Of a stretch of DNA of 64,000 nt, positions 21,271-31,408 are shown one piece after another. Each line of letters starts with the position of its first letter. Within the stretch, counting starts at the first letter, position 1. Position numbers and translations under genes: made by a program. Source of the DNA: Thiocapsa rosea (GTDB lineage Bacteria; Pseudomonadota; Gammaproteobacteria; Chromatiales; Chromatiaceae); the NCBI RefSeq assembly GCF_003634315.1, contig NZ_RBXL01000001.1, positions 666,501 through 730,500 of the forward strand, given 5' to 3'. The notes beneath the pieces were generated by a model, which worked only from the letters and a program-made list of their open reading frames with translations, was not told the origin of the DNA and ran no database searches.

Positions 21271-22458
21271 TCAAACCCCTCCGGAGCCGGCAGCTCGACC
21301 GGCAGCCGCGTCCACGACCCGCCGGGCCGCCTCGCCGAGACCCGCCATCGTCTCGACAGCCAACCCGCTGCGCGCGAGCATCTCCAGGCCCTGCGCGGCA
21401 TTGGTACCTTCCAGGCGCACCACCACCGGGACCGAGACCTGAACCTCCCGCACCGCCTCGATGATGCCCTCCGCGATCAGGTCGCAGCGCACGATGCCGC
21501 CGAAGATGTTCACCAGCACGGCGCGGACATTGGTGTCGGAGAGGATCAGCTTGAAGGCTTCGGCCACGCGCGCTGCCGTGGCCCCGCCGCCGACATCCAG
21601 GAAATTGGCCGGCTCGCCGCCGTGCAGTTGCACCAGATCCATGGTCGCCATGGCGAGCCCGGCCCCGTTGACCATGCACCCGATGTTGCCGCTGAGGCTA
21701 ATGTAACTCAGCTCATGTCGCTGCGCGGCCAGCTCGCGCGGATCCTCTTGACCCGGGTCGCGCAGCGCCTCCAGATCCGGGTGGCGATAGAGCGCGTTGT
21801 CGTCCAGGTTGATCTTGGCGTCCAATGCGATGAGTTCGCCGCGATCGTCGACCACCAGCGGATTGACCTCCACCAGACTCGCATCCTTCTCGACGAAGAG
21901 GCGATACAGCCCCTCCATCAGCAGCCCGAGTGACTTGATCTGATTCGGGTCCAGGCCAAGCCCGAAACCCAAGCGGCGCACCTGATAGGGCTGCAGACCG
22001 ACCGCCGGGTGCACGCGCACCCGCAGCAAACGCTCCGGCGTCTCGGCCGCAACGCGCTCGATATCCATCCCGCCGGCCTCCGAGGCGACGAAGAGGACAC
22101 GCTCGGTCTCGCGCTCCAGGAGCAGCCCGAGATAGAGCTCGCGCGCGATCGCCATCGGCCGCTCGATCAGGAGCGTTTCGACCGGCAAGCCGTCCGGCGC
22201 GCTCTGACCCGTGACCAGTCGCGTGCCGAGCAAACGCCGTGCGGCACTCTCGACCGCGGACGGACTCTCGGCCATGACCACGCCCCCGGCCTTGCCGCGC
22301 CCGCCCGCATGGACCTGCGCCTTCACGACCCAGCGCTCCCCGCCGAGCGCCCCGCAGGCTGCCACGGCCTCCTCGACCGTGCTCGCCGTCACGCCGTCCG
22401 GGATTCGGATCCGGTGCTCGTTGAACAGCCGTTTCGCCTGGTATTCGTGTAGATTCAT
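21271..22458 (-). CDS. sucC: Succinyl-CoA synthetase, beta subunit
   Basis: Nucleotide-binding subunit of succinyl-CoA synthetase. 395 residues, starting [17 protein letters not shown] as in the family. The ATP-grasp fold is recognisable by [18 protein letters not shown] and [11 protein letters not shown], and the C-terminal ligase domain by [17 protein letters not shown]. An in-frame open stretch to 22617 precedes the ATG but has no family similarity. No sucAB or other TCA genes adjoin; the sucCD pair stands on its own between nadE and the divergent pilS, with 146 bases as the divergent promoter region. Confidence 0.96.
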   Translation of the reverse strand: MNLHEYQAKRLFNEHRIRIPDGVTASTVEEAVAACGALGGERWVVKAQVHAGGRGKAGGVVMAESPSAVESAARRLLGTRLVTGQSAPDGLPVETLLIERPMAIARELYLGLLLERETERVLFVASEAGGMDIERVAAETPERLLRVRVHPAVGLQPYQVRRLGFGLGLDPNQIKSLGLLMEGLYRLFVEKDASLVEVNPLVVDDRGELIALDAKINLDDNALYRHPDLEALRDPGQEDPRELAAQRHELSYISLSGNIGCMVNGAGLAMATMDLVQLHGGEPANFLDVGGGATAARVAEAFKLILSDTNVRAVLVNIFGGIVRCDLIAEGIIEAVREVQVSVPVVVRLEGTNAAQGLEMLARSGLAVETMAGLGEAARRVVDAAAGRAAGSGGV

Positions 22459-22604
22459 GGTGTGCTCGTCGTCGCGGTGTGCCGAACCCCGAAGCGCCGC
22501 GACCGCATGGCCGGGCCCCCGCCATTCTGGTCTAATCCGCGGCAGGTTGGCAAAGGCGCATTTATCCTCCGCACGCAATGCGCCGCCCGAGGGCGTGTCC
22601 GAGC

Positions 22605-24263
22605 ATGAGACGACCAATGACGAATCACCCCGAATCCACGGCGGGCCACCCGATTTCGGCAGCGCGCCCCGACAGCACTCGACAACCCGGGCAGCCCGGC
22701 CACCCGCATCCGACCTGGATCGCGCTGCGTTGGCTGTTTCTGTTTCGGCTCGTGGTGCTGATCGGACTCATCCTGCTCTTCTCACCCTCGGCGCTGGACC
22801 CGCTCATCACGCCCGCCAACGCCGCGCTGGCCTGGAACGTCCTCATCTTTTACGCCATTGTGGTGCTGCTGAGCGGGCTGAACCTCTACGCGCGGTGGCC
22901 GAGCCGCGGGAGCCAGGTCCACCTCGCCATCTACATCGATATCATCGCCTTCACCTTCTTGATGTATGCCGCGGGCGGCGCCGCAAGCGGTATCGGGATC
23001 CTGATCGGCGTCACCGTCGCTGCCGGGGCGCTCCTGATGGAAGGGCGCCTGGCGCTTCTGTTCGCGTCCTTCGCCGCCCTTGCCGTGCTCACCGAGCAGA
23101 TCTATTCGGACCTTTACGGGCACGTGGCGACCGCAAGCTATACCCAGGCCGGCCTCCTCGGCGCCATCTTCTTCGCCGTGGCGCTGCTGGCGCATGTGCT
23201 CTACCGCAGGGTGCGCGAGGCCGAGGCCATGGCGGCGCGACGCACGGTCGATATCGCCAATCTGACCAAGCTCAACGCCTTCATCATCGCCAACCTCGAC
23301 ACGGGCATCCTCGTCGTCGACGGCGAGCGTCACCTGCGCCTGAAGAACAAGGCCGCCCTGGAGCTCCTCGACGTCGATGCGATTAAGCCCGGCAGCTCAC
23401 TGGTGGACTTCTCCCCGGAGGTCGTCGAGTGGCTCGAGACCCAGGTCCAAAACCCGGCGCCGGAGGGCACGGTCATGCGGGTCGGCGAGCGCGAGCTGCG
23501 TGCGACCCTTAAGCTTCTCGGCGATTATCGCGCCTCCGGCGCCTTGATCTATCTGCGCGACAACCAGGAGCTTACCCGCGAGGCCCAACAGATCAAGCTC
23601 GCGGCACTCGGCACACTCACCGCCAGCATTGCCCACAACATCCGCAACCCGTTGAGCGCCATCACCCATGCGAGCCAGCTCTTCGCCGACGGCAAGGATC
23701 TGCCCGAAGACGACCGCCACCTGCTCGACATCATCCGGCGCAACAGTGCGCGCATCGACGAGACGGTGCGCAGTGTTCTCCAGCTTTCGCGCCGCGACCG
23801 CATGGATCCGGTGTCGATCGATGCGGCACTCTGGATCGAGGAGTTTGCCGAGGAGTTTCGCGAGACCCACCGACTCGCACCGGACCGTCTCACGCTCGAG
23901 ATCACCTTCTCGCCCGACCCGGTCGAGGTGGATCCGCGCCACCTGCACCAGATCGTTTCCAACCTCTGCGAGAACGCGCTGATTCACGGCGGATACGGCA
24001 ATGAGCCGCCGCGGATCAAGATCCGCCTCCTGCCGATCGGCGAGACCGCAGATCAGCCACTGATCGAGATCGCCGACGAGGGACCCGGAATCGACGCCAA
24101 GACCGCGCGCGACATCTTCAATCCATTCTTCACCACGAAGACCAGCGGCACGGGCCTCGGTCTGTATATCGCCCGAGAATTGGCCGAGACCAACGGCATC
24201 CATCTCACCTACGAGCGCGCCGATCCCCACGGCAGCCGATTCAGACTCCACTTCACCCGTTAA
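22605..24263 (+). CDS. pilS: Sensor histidine kinase PilS
   Basis: Membrane kinase that, with PilR, controls sigma-54 transcription of type IV pilin. About 552 residues: six hydrophobic segments between about 35 and 205, a PAS-like region (about 215-325, NAFIIANLDTGILVVDG), a HisKA domain with phospho-acceptor His344 in ASIAHNIRNPLSAI, and an ATPase domain with N-box NLCENALIHGG, DEGPGI and GTGLGLYIA. The residue after His344 is Asn, where HExRNP is usual. The start is uncertain: ATG 22578, 22605 and 22617 are possible; 22605 has the nearest GAGGG. The TAA stop sits in a dispersed repeat. pilR follows after 385 bases, an unusually wide gap for this pair. Confidence 0.88.
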   Translation: MRRPMTNHPESTAGHPISAARPDSTRQPGQPGHPHPTWIALRWLFLFRLVVLIGLILLFSPSALDPLITPANAALAWNVLIFYAIVVLLSGLNLYARWPSRGSQVHLAIYIDIIAFTFLMYAAGGAASGIGILIGVTVAAGALLMEGRLALLFASFAALAVLTEQIYSDLYGHVATASYTQAGLLGAIFFAVALLAHVLYRRVREAEAMAARRTVDIANLTKLNAFIIANLDTGILVVDGERHLRLKNKAALELLDVDAIKPGSSLVDFSPEVVEWLETQVQNPAPEGTVMRVGERELRATLKLLGDYRASGALIYLRDNQELTREAQQIKLAALGTLTASIAHNIRNPLSAITHASQLFADGKDLPEDDRHLLDIIRRNSARIDETVRSVLQLSRRDRMDPVSIDAALWIEEFAEEFRETHRLAPDRLTLEITFSPDPVEVDPRHLHQIVSNLCENALIHGGYGNEPPRIKIRLLPIGETADQPLIEIADEGPGIDAKTARDIFNPFFTTKTSGTGLGLYIARELAETNGIHLTYERADPHGSRFRLHFTR

Positions 24264-24463
24264 ACCGCGCCCGGTCCGGTATGCGTCATTTGCTGGAATG
24301 GCTTGGCCACGCCGGCTCCGACGACTACGGGAGATGGCGCGACTTAAGATATTAAAAATATATTATTTTAAACCGCGTCCCCGCTAAGGGGCGTGGATGC
24401 ACCAAATGTCGAGCCCACTCGAAGGTGAGAATCTCGCTCTGGAGGCGGTTTGGACGCGGTTTA
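24260..24463. repeat. Composite alpha+beta dispersed repeat between pilS and pilR
   Basis: Alpha 24260-24347, AT-rich spacer with AAAAATATATTATT, beta from 24368 to 24463. The beta end is extended by a partial duplication (GGAGGCGGTTTGGACGCGGTTTAA region, 24441-24463). The pilS TAA (24261-24263) is bases 2-4 of the left terminal repeat. Confidence 0.85.
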
Positions 24464-24648
24464 ACGGGCACCCGCGACCGCGTCGAGCGGGTCGCACGGC
24501 TTCTGTCGGACCCGACCACGCGTTATGCTTGAAGGGCAGACACGGGGCAGTAGAGAAGAAGATAACGATGTCCTGAATGCGTCTGGCGCGCGTCCGGGCA
24601 ACAGGCCCCGAACCCACCCACCTTGACCACACCGAGGGAGCTGGCCTA

Positions 24649-26001
24649 ATGACGAAGGCTCAAGCGCTGGTCGTCGACGACGAGTCCGATATCCTCGACC
24701 TCTTGAAGATCACCCTCGGCCGAATGGATATTCGGGCACTCACCGCCATGACGGTCATCGACGCCAAGCATCAGCTCGAACGCAACCGCTTCGACATCTG
24801 CTTGACCGACATGAGCCTCCCGGACGGGAACGGCATCGACCTGATCCGTCATATCTCCGAGCATTATCCCGATCTGCCCGTCGCCATGATCACCGCCCAC
24901 GGCAACATGGAATCGGCAGTCGCCGCCATGAAGGCCGGGGCCTTCGACTTTGTCCCCAAACCGGTGGATTTGCAGCTTCTGCGCCAGCTCGTCGGCTCGG
25001 CGCTGCGCTTGCGCGAGACCGCGGCGGCCGGAGAAGAGGGCCGCAGCGCCGCGGGGGCAAGCCTGATCGGGGATTCGCGCGCGATGGAGCAGATCCGGCA
25101 GATGATCGGTAAGCTCGCGCGCAACCAGGCGCCGGTCTTCATTACAGGCGAGAGCGGAACAGGCAAGGAGCTGGCCGCCCGACTCATCCACGGGCAAGGT
25201 CCACGCGGCGCGGGACCCTTCGTCGCCGTCAACTGCGGGGCCATTCCGCAAGACCTGGTCGAAAGCGAGCTGTTCGGTCACAAGAAGGGCAGCTTCACGG
25301 GCGCGGTGAGCGACAAGGAAGGGCTCTTCCAAGCCGCCTCGGGCGGAACCCTGTTTCTCGACGAGGTCGCCGATCTTCCGCTGCCCGCGCAGGTGAAGCT
25401 CCTGCGGGCCGTGCAGGAGAAGAGCGTGCGCCCGGTCGGTGCCCAACAAGAGGTCGCCGTGGATGCGCGGATCATCAGCGCCAGTCATCGCGATCTCAAC
25501 CTGGAGGTCGACAAGGGCCACTTCAGGCAGGACCTCTTTTATCGCATCAACGTCATCGAGCTGCGCATGCCCGCGCTGCGCGAGCGCCCCCGCGACATCC
25601 CCGCCCTGGCGGAACGGATGCTGCTGCGCATCGCCCGGCATCATAAGGGCCAGCCCGCCATGACCCTCTCGGCGGACGCCCTCGAGGCATTGATGGACTA
25701 CGGCTTTCCGGGCAACGTCCGCGAGCTCGAAAACATCCTCGAACGCGCGACCGCACTCAGCGAAGGACCGGTCATCGAGGTCGGGGATCTCTATCTACCG
25801 CAGGCCGACGCTCCGACGCTCGCGGCCCCGGGACCGATCGACGACAGTGTTCCGCTCGAGGACTATCTCGGCGAGATCGAGAAGAAGGCGATCCTCGATG
25901 CCCTCGACGAGACGCGCTGGAACCGCACGGCCGCGGCAAAGAAACTGGGGATGACCCTAAGATCGCTGCGTTATCGTCTCGCCAAGCTCGGCATCGAATA
26001 G
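24649..26001 (+). CDS. pilR: Sigma-54-dependent response regulator PilR
   Basis: NtrC-type activator partnered with PilS, expected to switch on pilA through RpoN. 450 residues: receiver domain with Asp10/Asp11, phospho-acceptor Asp54 (CLTDMSLPDG) and Lys104; AAA+ domain with Walker A GESGTGKE (167-174), sigma-54 contact loop GSFTGA (214-219, a Ser variant of GAFTGA) and Walker B TLFLDE (234-239); C-terminal Fis-type helix-turn-helix NRTAAAKKLGMTLRSLRYRL. ATG 24649 has GGGAG 8-12 bases upstream; the open frame before it (to 24577) lacks similarity. No pil structural gene is in the window. Confidence 0.92.
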   Translation: MTKAQALVVDDESDILDLLKITLGRMDIRALTAMTVIDAKHQLERNRFDICLTDMSLPDGNGIDLIRHISEHYPDLPVAMITAHGNMESAVAAMKAGAFDFVPKPVDLQLLRQLVGSALRLRETAAAGEEGRSAAGASLIGDSRAMEQIRQMIGKLARNQAPVFITGESGTGKELAARLIHGQGPRGAGPFVAVNCGAIPQDLVESELFGHKKGSFTGAVSDKEGLFQAASGGTLFLDEVADLPLPAQVKLLRAVQEKSVRPVGAQQEVAVDARIISASHRDLNLEVDKGHFRQDLFYRINVIELRMPALRERPRDIPALAERMLLRIARHHKGQPAMTLSADALEALMDYGFPGNVRELENILERATALSEGPVIEVGDLYLPQADAPTLAAPGPIDDSVPLEDYLGEIEKKAILDALDETRWNRTAAAKKLGMTLRSLRYRLAKLGIE

Positions 26002-26029
26002 CCGATCGCATGCCGCGAGCGGACTGAAC

Positions 26030-27433
26030 ATGACACCCTCGAATTCCGAACCGAACGCCCCTGCCCCAACCCGGGATCCCTTCGTCGACTGGGTGCGCCA
26101 GGCCACACCCTACATCCACGCGCACCGCGGACGCACCTTCGTGATCGTCTTCGGCGGCGAGGCGGTCGCGGATCCGCGCTTCCCGGACCTGGTCCACGAT
26201 ATCGCCCTGCTGCACGGGCTCGGTATCCGGCTCGTGCTAGTGCACGGTGCCCGTCCCCAGATCGAGGCCCGACTCGCCGGCCGCGGTGCGCAGCTGCGCT
26301 ATGTCAACGGGTTGCGGATCACGGATCAGACCGCACTCGCCTGTGTGAAGGAGGCCGCCGGGGTGGTCCGGGTCGAGATCGAGGCACTGCTCTCGCTCGG
26401 GCTCGCCAACTCGCCGATGGCCGGAGTGCGCATCCCGGTCGTCTCGGGCAACTTCGTCACGGCGCGCCCCCTGGGCGTCATCGACGGGGTCGACTACGCC
26501 CACACCGGGGCGGTGCGGCGGATCGACCGTCAAACGCTGCGGGCGGTCCTCGATCAGGGCGCGGTCGCCTTGATGCCGCCGCTGGGGTATTCGCCGACCG
26601 GCGAGGTCTTCAATCTCAGCGCGGCCGACGTGGCGCGCGGCGCGGCTGTCGCGCTCGGTGCCGACAAGCTGATCTTTCTCACCGAGGATCCCGTCGCCAA
26701 GGATTCCGTCGTCAAGGATTCCGGCGGGGATGCGTCCCCGGACGGCGACCCTCGTGAATTGCCCCAGGATCTGCTGGGACCCAACCTCTTGGCCCGCGAC
26801 ATCGACGCCCTGCTCGCCGCCTCGAGCGGGATCCCCGAGGATGTCGCCCAATGCCTGCGCGCCGGTGCCGAGGCCTGCCGCAACGGGATCCGACGCGTGC
26901 ACCTGGTGCGGCGCCGGCGCGGGGGTGCGCTGCTGCGCGAGCTCCTCACACCCGACGGGAGCGGCACCCTGATCTCAGCCGAGCCTTACGAGGAGCTACG
27001 TCCGGCACGTATCGACGACGTCACGGGGATCCTCGAGCTGCTGCGCCCGCTGGAGGAACGCGGTGTTCTGGTGCGGCGCTCGCGCGAGCGCTTGGAGACC
27101 GAGATCGACCGCTTCTTCCTGACCGAGCGCGACGGCCTGATCACGGCCTGCGCGGCACTCTATCCTTACCCGAGTGCGGGGATGGCGGAGTTGGCCTGCG
27201 TCGCCGTGCACCATGAGTATCGCGCGACCGGGCGCGGAGATCGGCTGCTTGCTCATACGGAAGACATGGCCCGCGCCGGCGGCATCGCACGCTTGTTCGT
27301 CCTCACCACCCAAGCCGCGCATTGGTTTCGAGAGCGCGGTTTCGAGCCGGCATCGCTCGGTGCCCTGCCGATGGAGCGGCAAGCCCTGTACAACTTCCAG
27401 CGCAACTCGCAGGTCTACATCAAGGTCCTTTAA
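26030..27433 (+). CDS. argA: Amino-acid N-acetyltransferase (N-acetylglutamate synthase)
   Basis: First step of arginine synthesis, acetyl-CoA plus glutamate. 467 residues: an N-terminal amino-acid kinase-like, arginine-sensing domain (FVIVFGGEAVADPRF, LVLVHGARPQIEARL) and a C-terminal GNAT domain (LACVAVHHEYRATGRGDRLL, VLTTQAAHWFRERGFEP). The C-terminus LYNFQRNSQVYIK is shared with E. coli ArgA. The protein is about 24 residues longer than E. coli ArgA; part of this is an insert near residues 222-245 that includes a 15-bp tandem duplication (26694-26723) encoding AKDSVVKDS. Its TAA stop lies in a dispersed repeat. Confidence 0.94.
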   Translation: MTPSNSEPNAPAPTRDPFVDWVRQATPYIHAHRGRTFVIVFGGEAVADPRFPDLVHDIALLHGLGIRLVLVHGARPQIEARLAGRGAQLRYVNGLRITDQTALACVKEAAGVVRVEIEALLSLGLANSPMAGVRIPVVSGNFVTARPLGVIDGVDYAHTGAVRRIDRQTLRAVLDQGAVALMPPLGYSPTGEVFNLSAADVARGAAVALGADKLIFLTEDPVAKDSVVKDSGGDASPDGDPRELPQDLLGPNLLARDIDALLAASSGIPEDVAQCLRAGAEACRNGIRRVHLVRRRRGGALLRELLTPDGSGTLISAEPYEELRPARIDDVTGILELLRPLEERGVLVRRSRERLETEIDRFFLTERDGLITACAALYPYPSAGMAELACVAVHHEYRATGRGDRLLAHTEDMARAGGIARLFVLTTQAAHWFRERGFEPASLGALPMERQALYNFQRNSQVYIKVL

Positions 27434-27516
27434 ATCGCGTCCCGTGCGATCTGCGCGGGCATTGTGTCCGCTCGGCGTCGAGCGCGCCTAGAAGCGCTTG
27501 AGCGGACACGATTTAA
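27430..27516. repeat. Dispersed palindromic unit overlapping the argA stop
   Basis: 87 bp from TTAAATCGCG to CGATTTAA, with a matching change in both ends relative to TTAAACCGCG. The argA TAA is bases 2-4. The interior differs from alpha and beta and holds an inverted repeat GTGTCCGCTC / GAGCGGACAC. Confidence 0.75.
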
Positions 27517-27576
27517 GATTCTGAAGATCATCCACTTTTTCTGACTCCAACGGCAGAGCCGTCGCCTGACCAGGCA

Positions 27577-30500
27577 ATGGCGCCGTTCTTTTGCGACCCG
27601 ATCATGATGATGTCGATCCCGATGATGACTACACCAACAGGAACGTCCGGCCAGTCGGAGCAACGGCGGTTTTGGAAGCCATTCACGTTGCTTGCGTTCC
27701 TCCTTCTTGTCTTCTCGATGATGCTTGCGAGCAGCGCGCTCGCGGCCGAGCCCCCCGCTACCGCCTCGACCACGGCCGTACCCGCGAGTACCAACGACGG
27801 CCTTCCGTCGGTCAGCCAGATCGAGGCCAAGATCGCCGAGGTTGCGGCCGATACGGCACTCGACGAGGCCGGCAAGGCGGCCTTGACCGAGCAGTATCGG
27901 CGGTCTCTGGCGAACCTCGAGGCGGCTCGGACCTTCGAAGTACAGGCCAACGAGCTCGCCGAAGCGCTGAAGGCGGCGCCCGCAAAGACCGCGGAAATCC
28001 GGCAACGCCTGGAGCAACGCGGTCCGGCCGAGGAAGACGCCGTCGAGATCCCGACGGATTTGCCGACCGATGAGATCGCGCAGCGTCTAAGCATCGTCCT
28101 CGCCGAAGCAACCGCGCAGGAAACACGTATCGGCGAGCTGGGCACGTCCATCGAGCGCAGTACGGGCCGACCCGCCGCCATTCGCGCACGCTTGTCCGAG
28201 GTCCGGACCGCGCTCGGCGAGATCGAAGCCGATCTGAGCCAACCCAGGGGCGAAAGCGCGGAAACCGCAGCGAGCGAAGCACGCCGATGGGCGCTGGAGA
28301 CCCGTCGGGCATCGCTGTGGGCCGAGGCTCGGACGTTGGAGCAGGAGCTGTTGAGTGTGTCGGCGCGCGAAGCACTGCATCGTGCGCAACGCGATGAGGC
28401 CACCTTGGAGTGGGAGAGCCTCCGAGCCCGGCAGCGCCAGCTCGAGGAGCTGCAAAACCAGCGGCGTCGCGACGAGGCGGAGGCGGCGCAGCGTGAATCG
28501 GAACGCGCGCGGATCGAGGCCGCCGACAAGCATGCCTTGGTTCAGGAGGCGACCCGGGAGAACGCAGAGATCACCACATCCACCGGCGATCTGGCACGCC
28601 GCCTCGAGGGTTTGGACCTGGCGATCGAGCGCATCGAGGCCGAGCGCACGCGCGTGGAGCAGGATTTCAAGGCGGCACAGCAACGCATCGAAGCCGCCGG
28701 ACTCAGCAAGGCGCTCGGTCAAATCCTGGTGGAGCGGCGCGATCAGATCCCGGATCTGCGCCAATACCGCCGAGCGATCCAGGATCGCGAAGACGAGATC
28801 GCCGATGCCACGCTCAGACAGATCCGCTATCGCGAAGAGCAGCGCCACCTGCGCAATCTCGACGCCTACATCGACGAGCTCACCGCCCGGGATCCGACCG
28901 CGCAGGCCCCGGAGGTCCGCGAGCAACTCAAGACGACACTCGAGCAACGACTGCGACTGATCGCCCAAGCGCTGATCGTCGAGGACGACTACATCCGCCA
29001 GCTCGGCGAGCTCAACTACGCCGCAGACCAGCTGATTCGTGCGGCCCAGGGCTACGACGGCTATCTCGCCGAACGGCTGCTTTGGGTGCGCAGCACGCTC
29101 CCGGTCGGCCTCGAAACCCTCGCCACGCTTCCCTCGGCCATCGGCTGGCTCATCGCGCATGAGCATTGGATCGAGGTCGCACGGGTGCTGGCGCACGCCG
29201 GAGCGCACTCGCCCCTGGTCTGGGGCGTATCGCTCGTCATCGCCGCCCTCTTCTGGAAGCTCTCGGCGCTGCGACGCGCAATCCGCGCCACGGCCGAGCC
29301 GCTGCGCAGGATCCGCACCGATCGCCTGAGCCATACCGGCAAGGCCATCGGCCTGACCCTCTTGGCCGCACTCCCCATCCCGCTCCTGTTGTGGCTGATC
29401 GGACTCCAGCTGTCGACAGCCGTCGAGACCACCGGCTTCACGCGCGCGCTGGGATCGGCCCTCATCGCCGCCTCCGTCGGCCTCTACTATCTGCGTGCGT
29501 TCCGAACACTCTGCATCACCGGCGGGGTCGCCGACCGACACTTTCGCTGGAGCCAAGAAACCCTACGACGTCTCAGACGCGAGTTTGATTGGTTCAGCAT
29601 CTACATCGTCCCGGTCGCATTGACGGCCATGGTGCTCTACAACGACAGCGACCCGGCCTTCAGCGGGAGCCTGGGACGCCTGGCGACGATCGCGACCATG
29701 GTGGGTTTCTCCGTCTTCTTCGCGCGCCTCTTGAGCCCCACGAAAGGTGTTCTGAAGGACGCGCTCGCGGCCAACCCGAAGGGCTGGTTCAACCGCCTGC
29801 GTCACCTCTGGTTTCCGGTGATCGTCGGCGCGCCCTTAGGGCTGGCGGTGCTCGCCTTGCTGGGCTACGTCTACACGGCCGGGGTCCTGTTCGAGTCGCT
29901 GGTGCAACAGACCTGGCTCGCGCTTGCCTTGATCGTGCTGCATCAGGTGATCGTACGTTGGCTGATCGTGACGCGGAGGCGCTTGGCACTGACGGCGGCG
30001 GTCGAGCGCGCGAGTGCGCGCCGCGCGCAAACCGAGGCCGAACGCAATGAGACCGCTGCCCCGGTCGCCTCGGAGTTGCAGGTGGACGAGCCCGAGCCGG
30101 ATCTCGCCGCACTCGACGAGCAGACCCGACGCCTGATCAATGCCTCGGTGTTCTTCACCGCATTGCTGGGGGTGTGGCTGACCTGGTCGGATGTCTTGCC
30201 GGCCCTGTCCATGCTCGAGCGCATCCCGCTGTGGTACTACGACGGGATGATCGACGGCGTTGCCCAGCCGGTCCCGGTGACGGCGGCCAACCTGGGCCTG
30301 GTGCTGGTGATCCTCTTCGTGGCAACCGCTGCGGCCAAGAACCTCCCTGCCCTGCTTGAGATCCTGCTGCTGCAAACCGAATCCGTCTCGGCGGGCGGGC
30401 GTTATGCGATCAAGACCCTGGTGAGCTACGCCATCACGGTCGCCGCCTTCCTGGTCGCCTTCAGCACACTCGGGCTGAACTGGGGGCAGGTACAGTGGCT

Positions 30501-31128
30501 CGTGGCGGCGCTGGGTGTGGGTATCGGCTTCGGCCTTCAGGAGATCGTGGCGAACTTCATCAGCGGCATCATCATCCTGTTCGAGCGCCCGGTGCGGGTC
30601 GGCGACATCGTCACCATCGGCGATACGACCGGCGTGGTGACCAACATCCAGATCCGCGCAACCACCATCCGCAACTGGGACAGGCAAGAGCTCCTGGTAC
30701 CGAACAAGGAGTTCATCACGGGGCGTTTGTTGAACTGGAGTCTGACCGATCAACAAAACCGCATCACGATCCCGATCGGGATCGAATACGGAAGCGACAC
30801 GCGCAAGGCACTGAGCATCCTCGCTCAAGTTGCCGAGCAGCACGAGCGGGTGCTCGATGATCCCGCCCCCTTGATCAGCTTCGAGGGGTTCGGCGACAAC
30901 GCCTTGACCATCGTCCTGCGGTGTTATCTCAGCTCGCTCGACGGCCGGATGGGCGTCGCCACCGAGCTGCATCAGGCGATTTACGATCGCTTCAAAGAGG
31001 AGGGAATCGGGATGGCGTTCCCGCAACGCGATATCCATCTATCGCTGCGTGAGCCCCTGGATATTCGTTTGGATCCCGCCGCTCGGGACGTCTTTCGGCC
31101 GACGGAGTCGGTCTCGCAAGGCACGTGA
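27577..31128 (+). CDS. Large mechanosensitive channel of the MscS superfamily (MscK/MscM type)
   Basis: 1183 residues. An N-terminal signal sequence (cleavage near ALAAEPP, about 57) leads to a long periplasmic coiled-coil region rich in Glu, Arg and Gln (about 75-500). Some ten hydrophobic segments follow (about 515-980), and the C-terminal MscS core carries the pore helix with ALGVGIGFGLQEIVANFISG and the beta domain opening PVRVGDIVTIG. This is the plan of E. coli MscK and MscM, which release solutes on hypo-osmotic shock; which of the two it matches cannot be decided by eye. The exact start is unsure: several ATGs lie within the first 50 bases and none has a clear ribosome site. It stands alone. 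Confidence 0.88.
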   Translation: MAPFFCDPIMMMSIPMMTTPTGTSGQSEQRRFWKPFTLLAFLLLVFSMMLASSALAAEPPATASTTAVPASTNDGLPSVSQIEAKIAEVAADTALDEAGKAALTEQYRRSLANLEAARTFEVQANELAEALKAAPAKTAEIRQRLEQRGPAEEDAVEIPTDLPTDEIAQRLSIVLAEATAQETRIGELGTSIERSTGRPAAIRARLSEVRTALGEIEADLSQPRGESAETAASEARRWALETRRASLWAEARTLEQELLSVSAREALHRAQRDEATLEWESLRARQRQLEELQNQRRRDEAEAAQRESERARIEAADKHALVQEATRENAEITTSTGDLARRLEGLDLAIERIEAERTRVEQDFKAAQQRIEAAGLSKALGQILVERRDQIPDLRQYRRAIQDREDEIADATLRQIRYREEQRHLRNLDAYIDELTARDPTAQAPEVREQLKTTLEQRLRLIAQALIVEDDYIRQLGELNYAADQLIRAAQGYDGYLAERLLWVRSTLPVGLETLATLPSAIGWLIAHEHWIEVARVLAHAGAHSPLVWGVSLVIAALFWKLSALRRAIRATAEPLRRIRTDRLSHTGKAIGLTLLAALPIPLLLWLIGLQLSTAVETTGFTRALGSALIAASVGLYYLRAFRTLCITGGVADRHFRWSQETLRRLRREFDWFSIYIVPVALTAMVLYNDSDPAFSGSLGRLATIATMVGFSVFFARLLSPTKGVLKDALAANPKGWFNRLRHLWFPVIVGAPLGLAVLALLGYVYTAGVLFESLVQQTWLALALIVLHQVIVRWLIVTRRRLALTAAVERASARRAQTEAERNETAAPVASELQVDEPEPDLAALDEQTRRLINASVFFTALLGVWLTWSDVLPALSMLERIPLWYYDGMIDGVAQPVPVTAANLGLVLVILFVATAAAKNLPALLEILLLQTESVSAGGRYAIKTLVSYAITVAAFLVAFSTLGLNWGQVQWLVAALGVGIGFGLQEIVANFISGIIILFERPVRVGDIVTIGDTTGVVTNIQIRATTIRNWDRQELLVPNKEFITGRLLNWSLTDQQNRITIPIGIEYGSDTRKALSILAQVAEQHERVLDDPAPLISFEGFGDNALTIVLRCYLSSLDGRMGVATELHQAIYDRFKEEGIGMAFPQRDIHLSLREPLDIRLDPAARDVFRPTESVSQGT

Positions 31129-31200
31129 GAATTCGGGCCTATTTGCCGAACGGATCCGATCGGCGGATGGAGCCGCGCCGGGCGGCTCGCTGACATGAAA

Positions 31201-31221
31201 GGCCCGCCCCACCGGCGGGCC
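31201..31221 (-). terminator. Intrinsic terminator of the 59-codon gene
   Basis: GGCCCGCC (31201-31208) and GGCGGGCC (31214-31221) form an 8-bp GC stem with 5-base loop. On the minus strand it follows the small gene stop by 8 bases and is followed by TTTC. It may also stop rightward transcription from the channel gene. Confidence 0.6.
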
Positions 31222-31228
31222 GTCGGCC

Positions 31229-31408
31229 TCAACCCAGCTCGTCGAACTCGGGGTCGTCGAGAAGCTCGCGAAGCCGTTTGATTTCACGCATATGCTCGAT
31301 CCGACGACGCACCGCCAGATTCGCCGCGGGGGCGCGCGAATCCGGGCCGGTCATCGACGGCACACGCTCGTTGGCTTCCTCGCCGTAACTGCTCTCGTTG
31401 TCCATCAT
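31229..31408 (-). CDS. Small conserved protein, PA3496-family putative envelope integrity protein
   Basis: 59 residues, beginning MMDNESSYGEEANERV and ending RLRELLDDPEFDELG. The basic helix AVRRRIEHMREIKRLREL followed by a short acidic tail is the pattern of the small PA3496-type family of gammaproteobacteria. A GAGG site lies 8 bases before ATG 31408 and a terminator follows the stop. No signal peptide or membrane segment is present. The function is not established, and the envelope link comes only from the family name. The small size makes the family call moderate, but the gene itself is well supported by its ribosome site and terminator. Confidence 0.65.
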   Translation of the reverse strand: MMDNESSYGEEANERVPSMTGPDSRAPAANLAVRRRIEHMREIKRLRELLDDPEFDELG

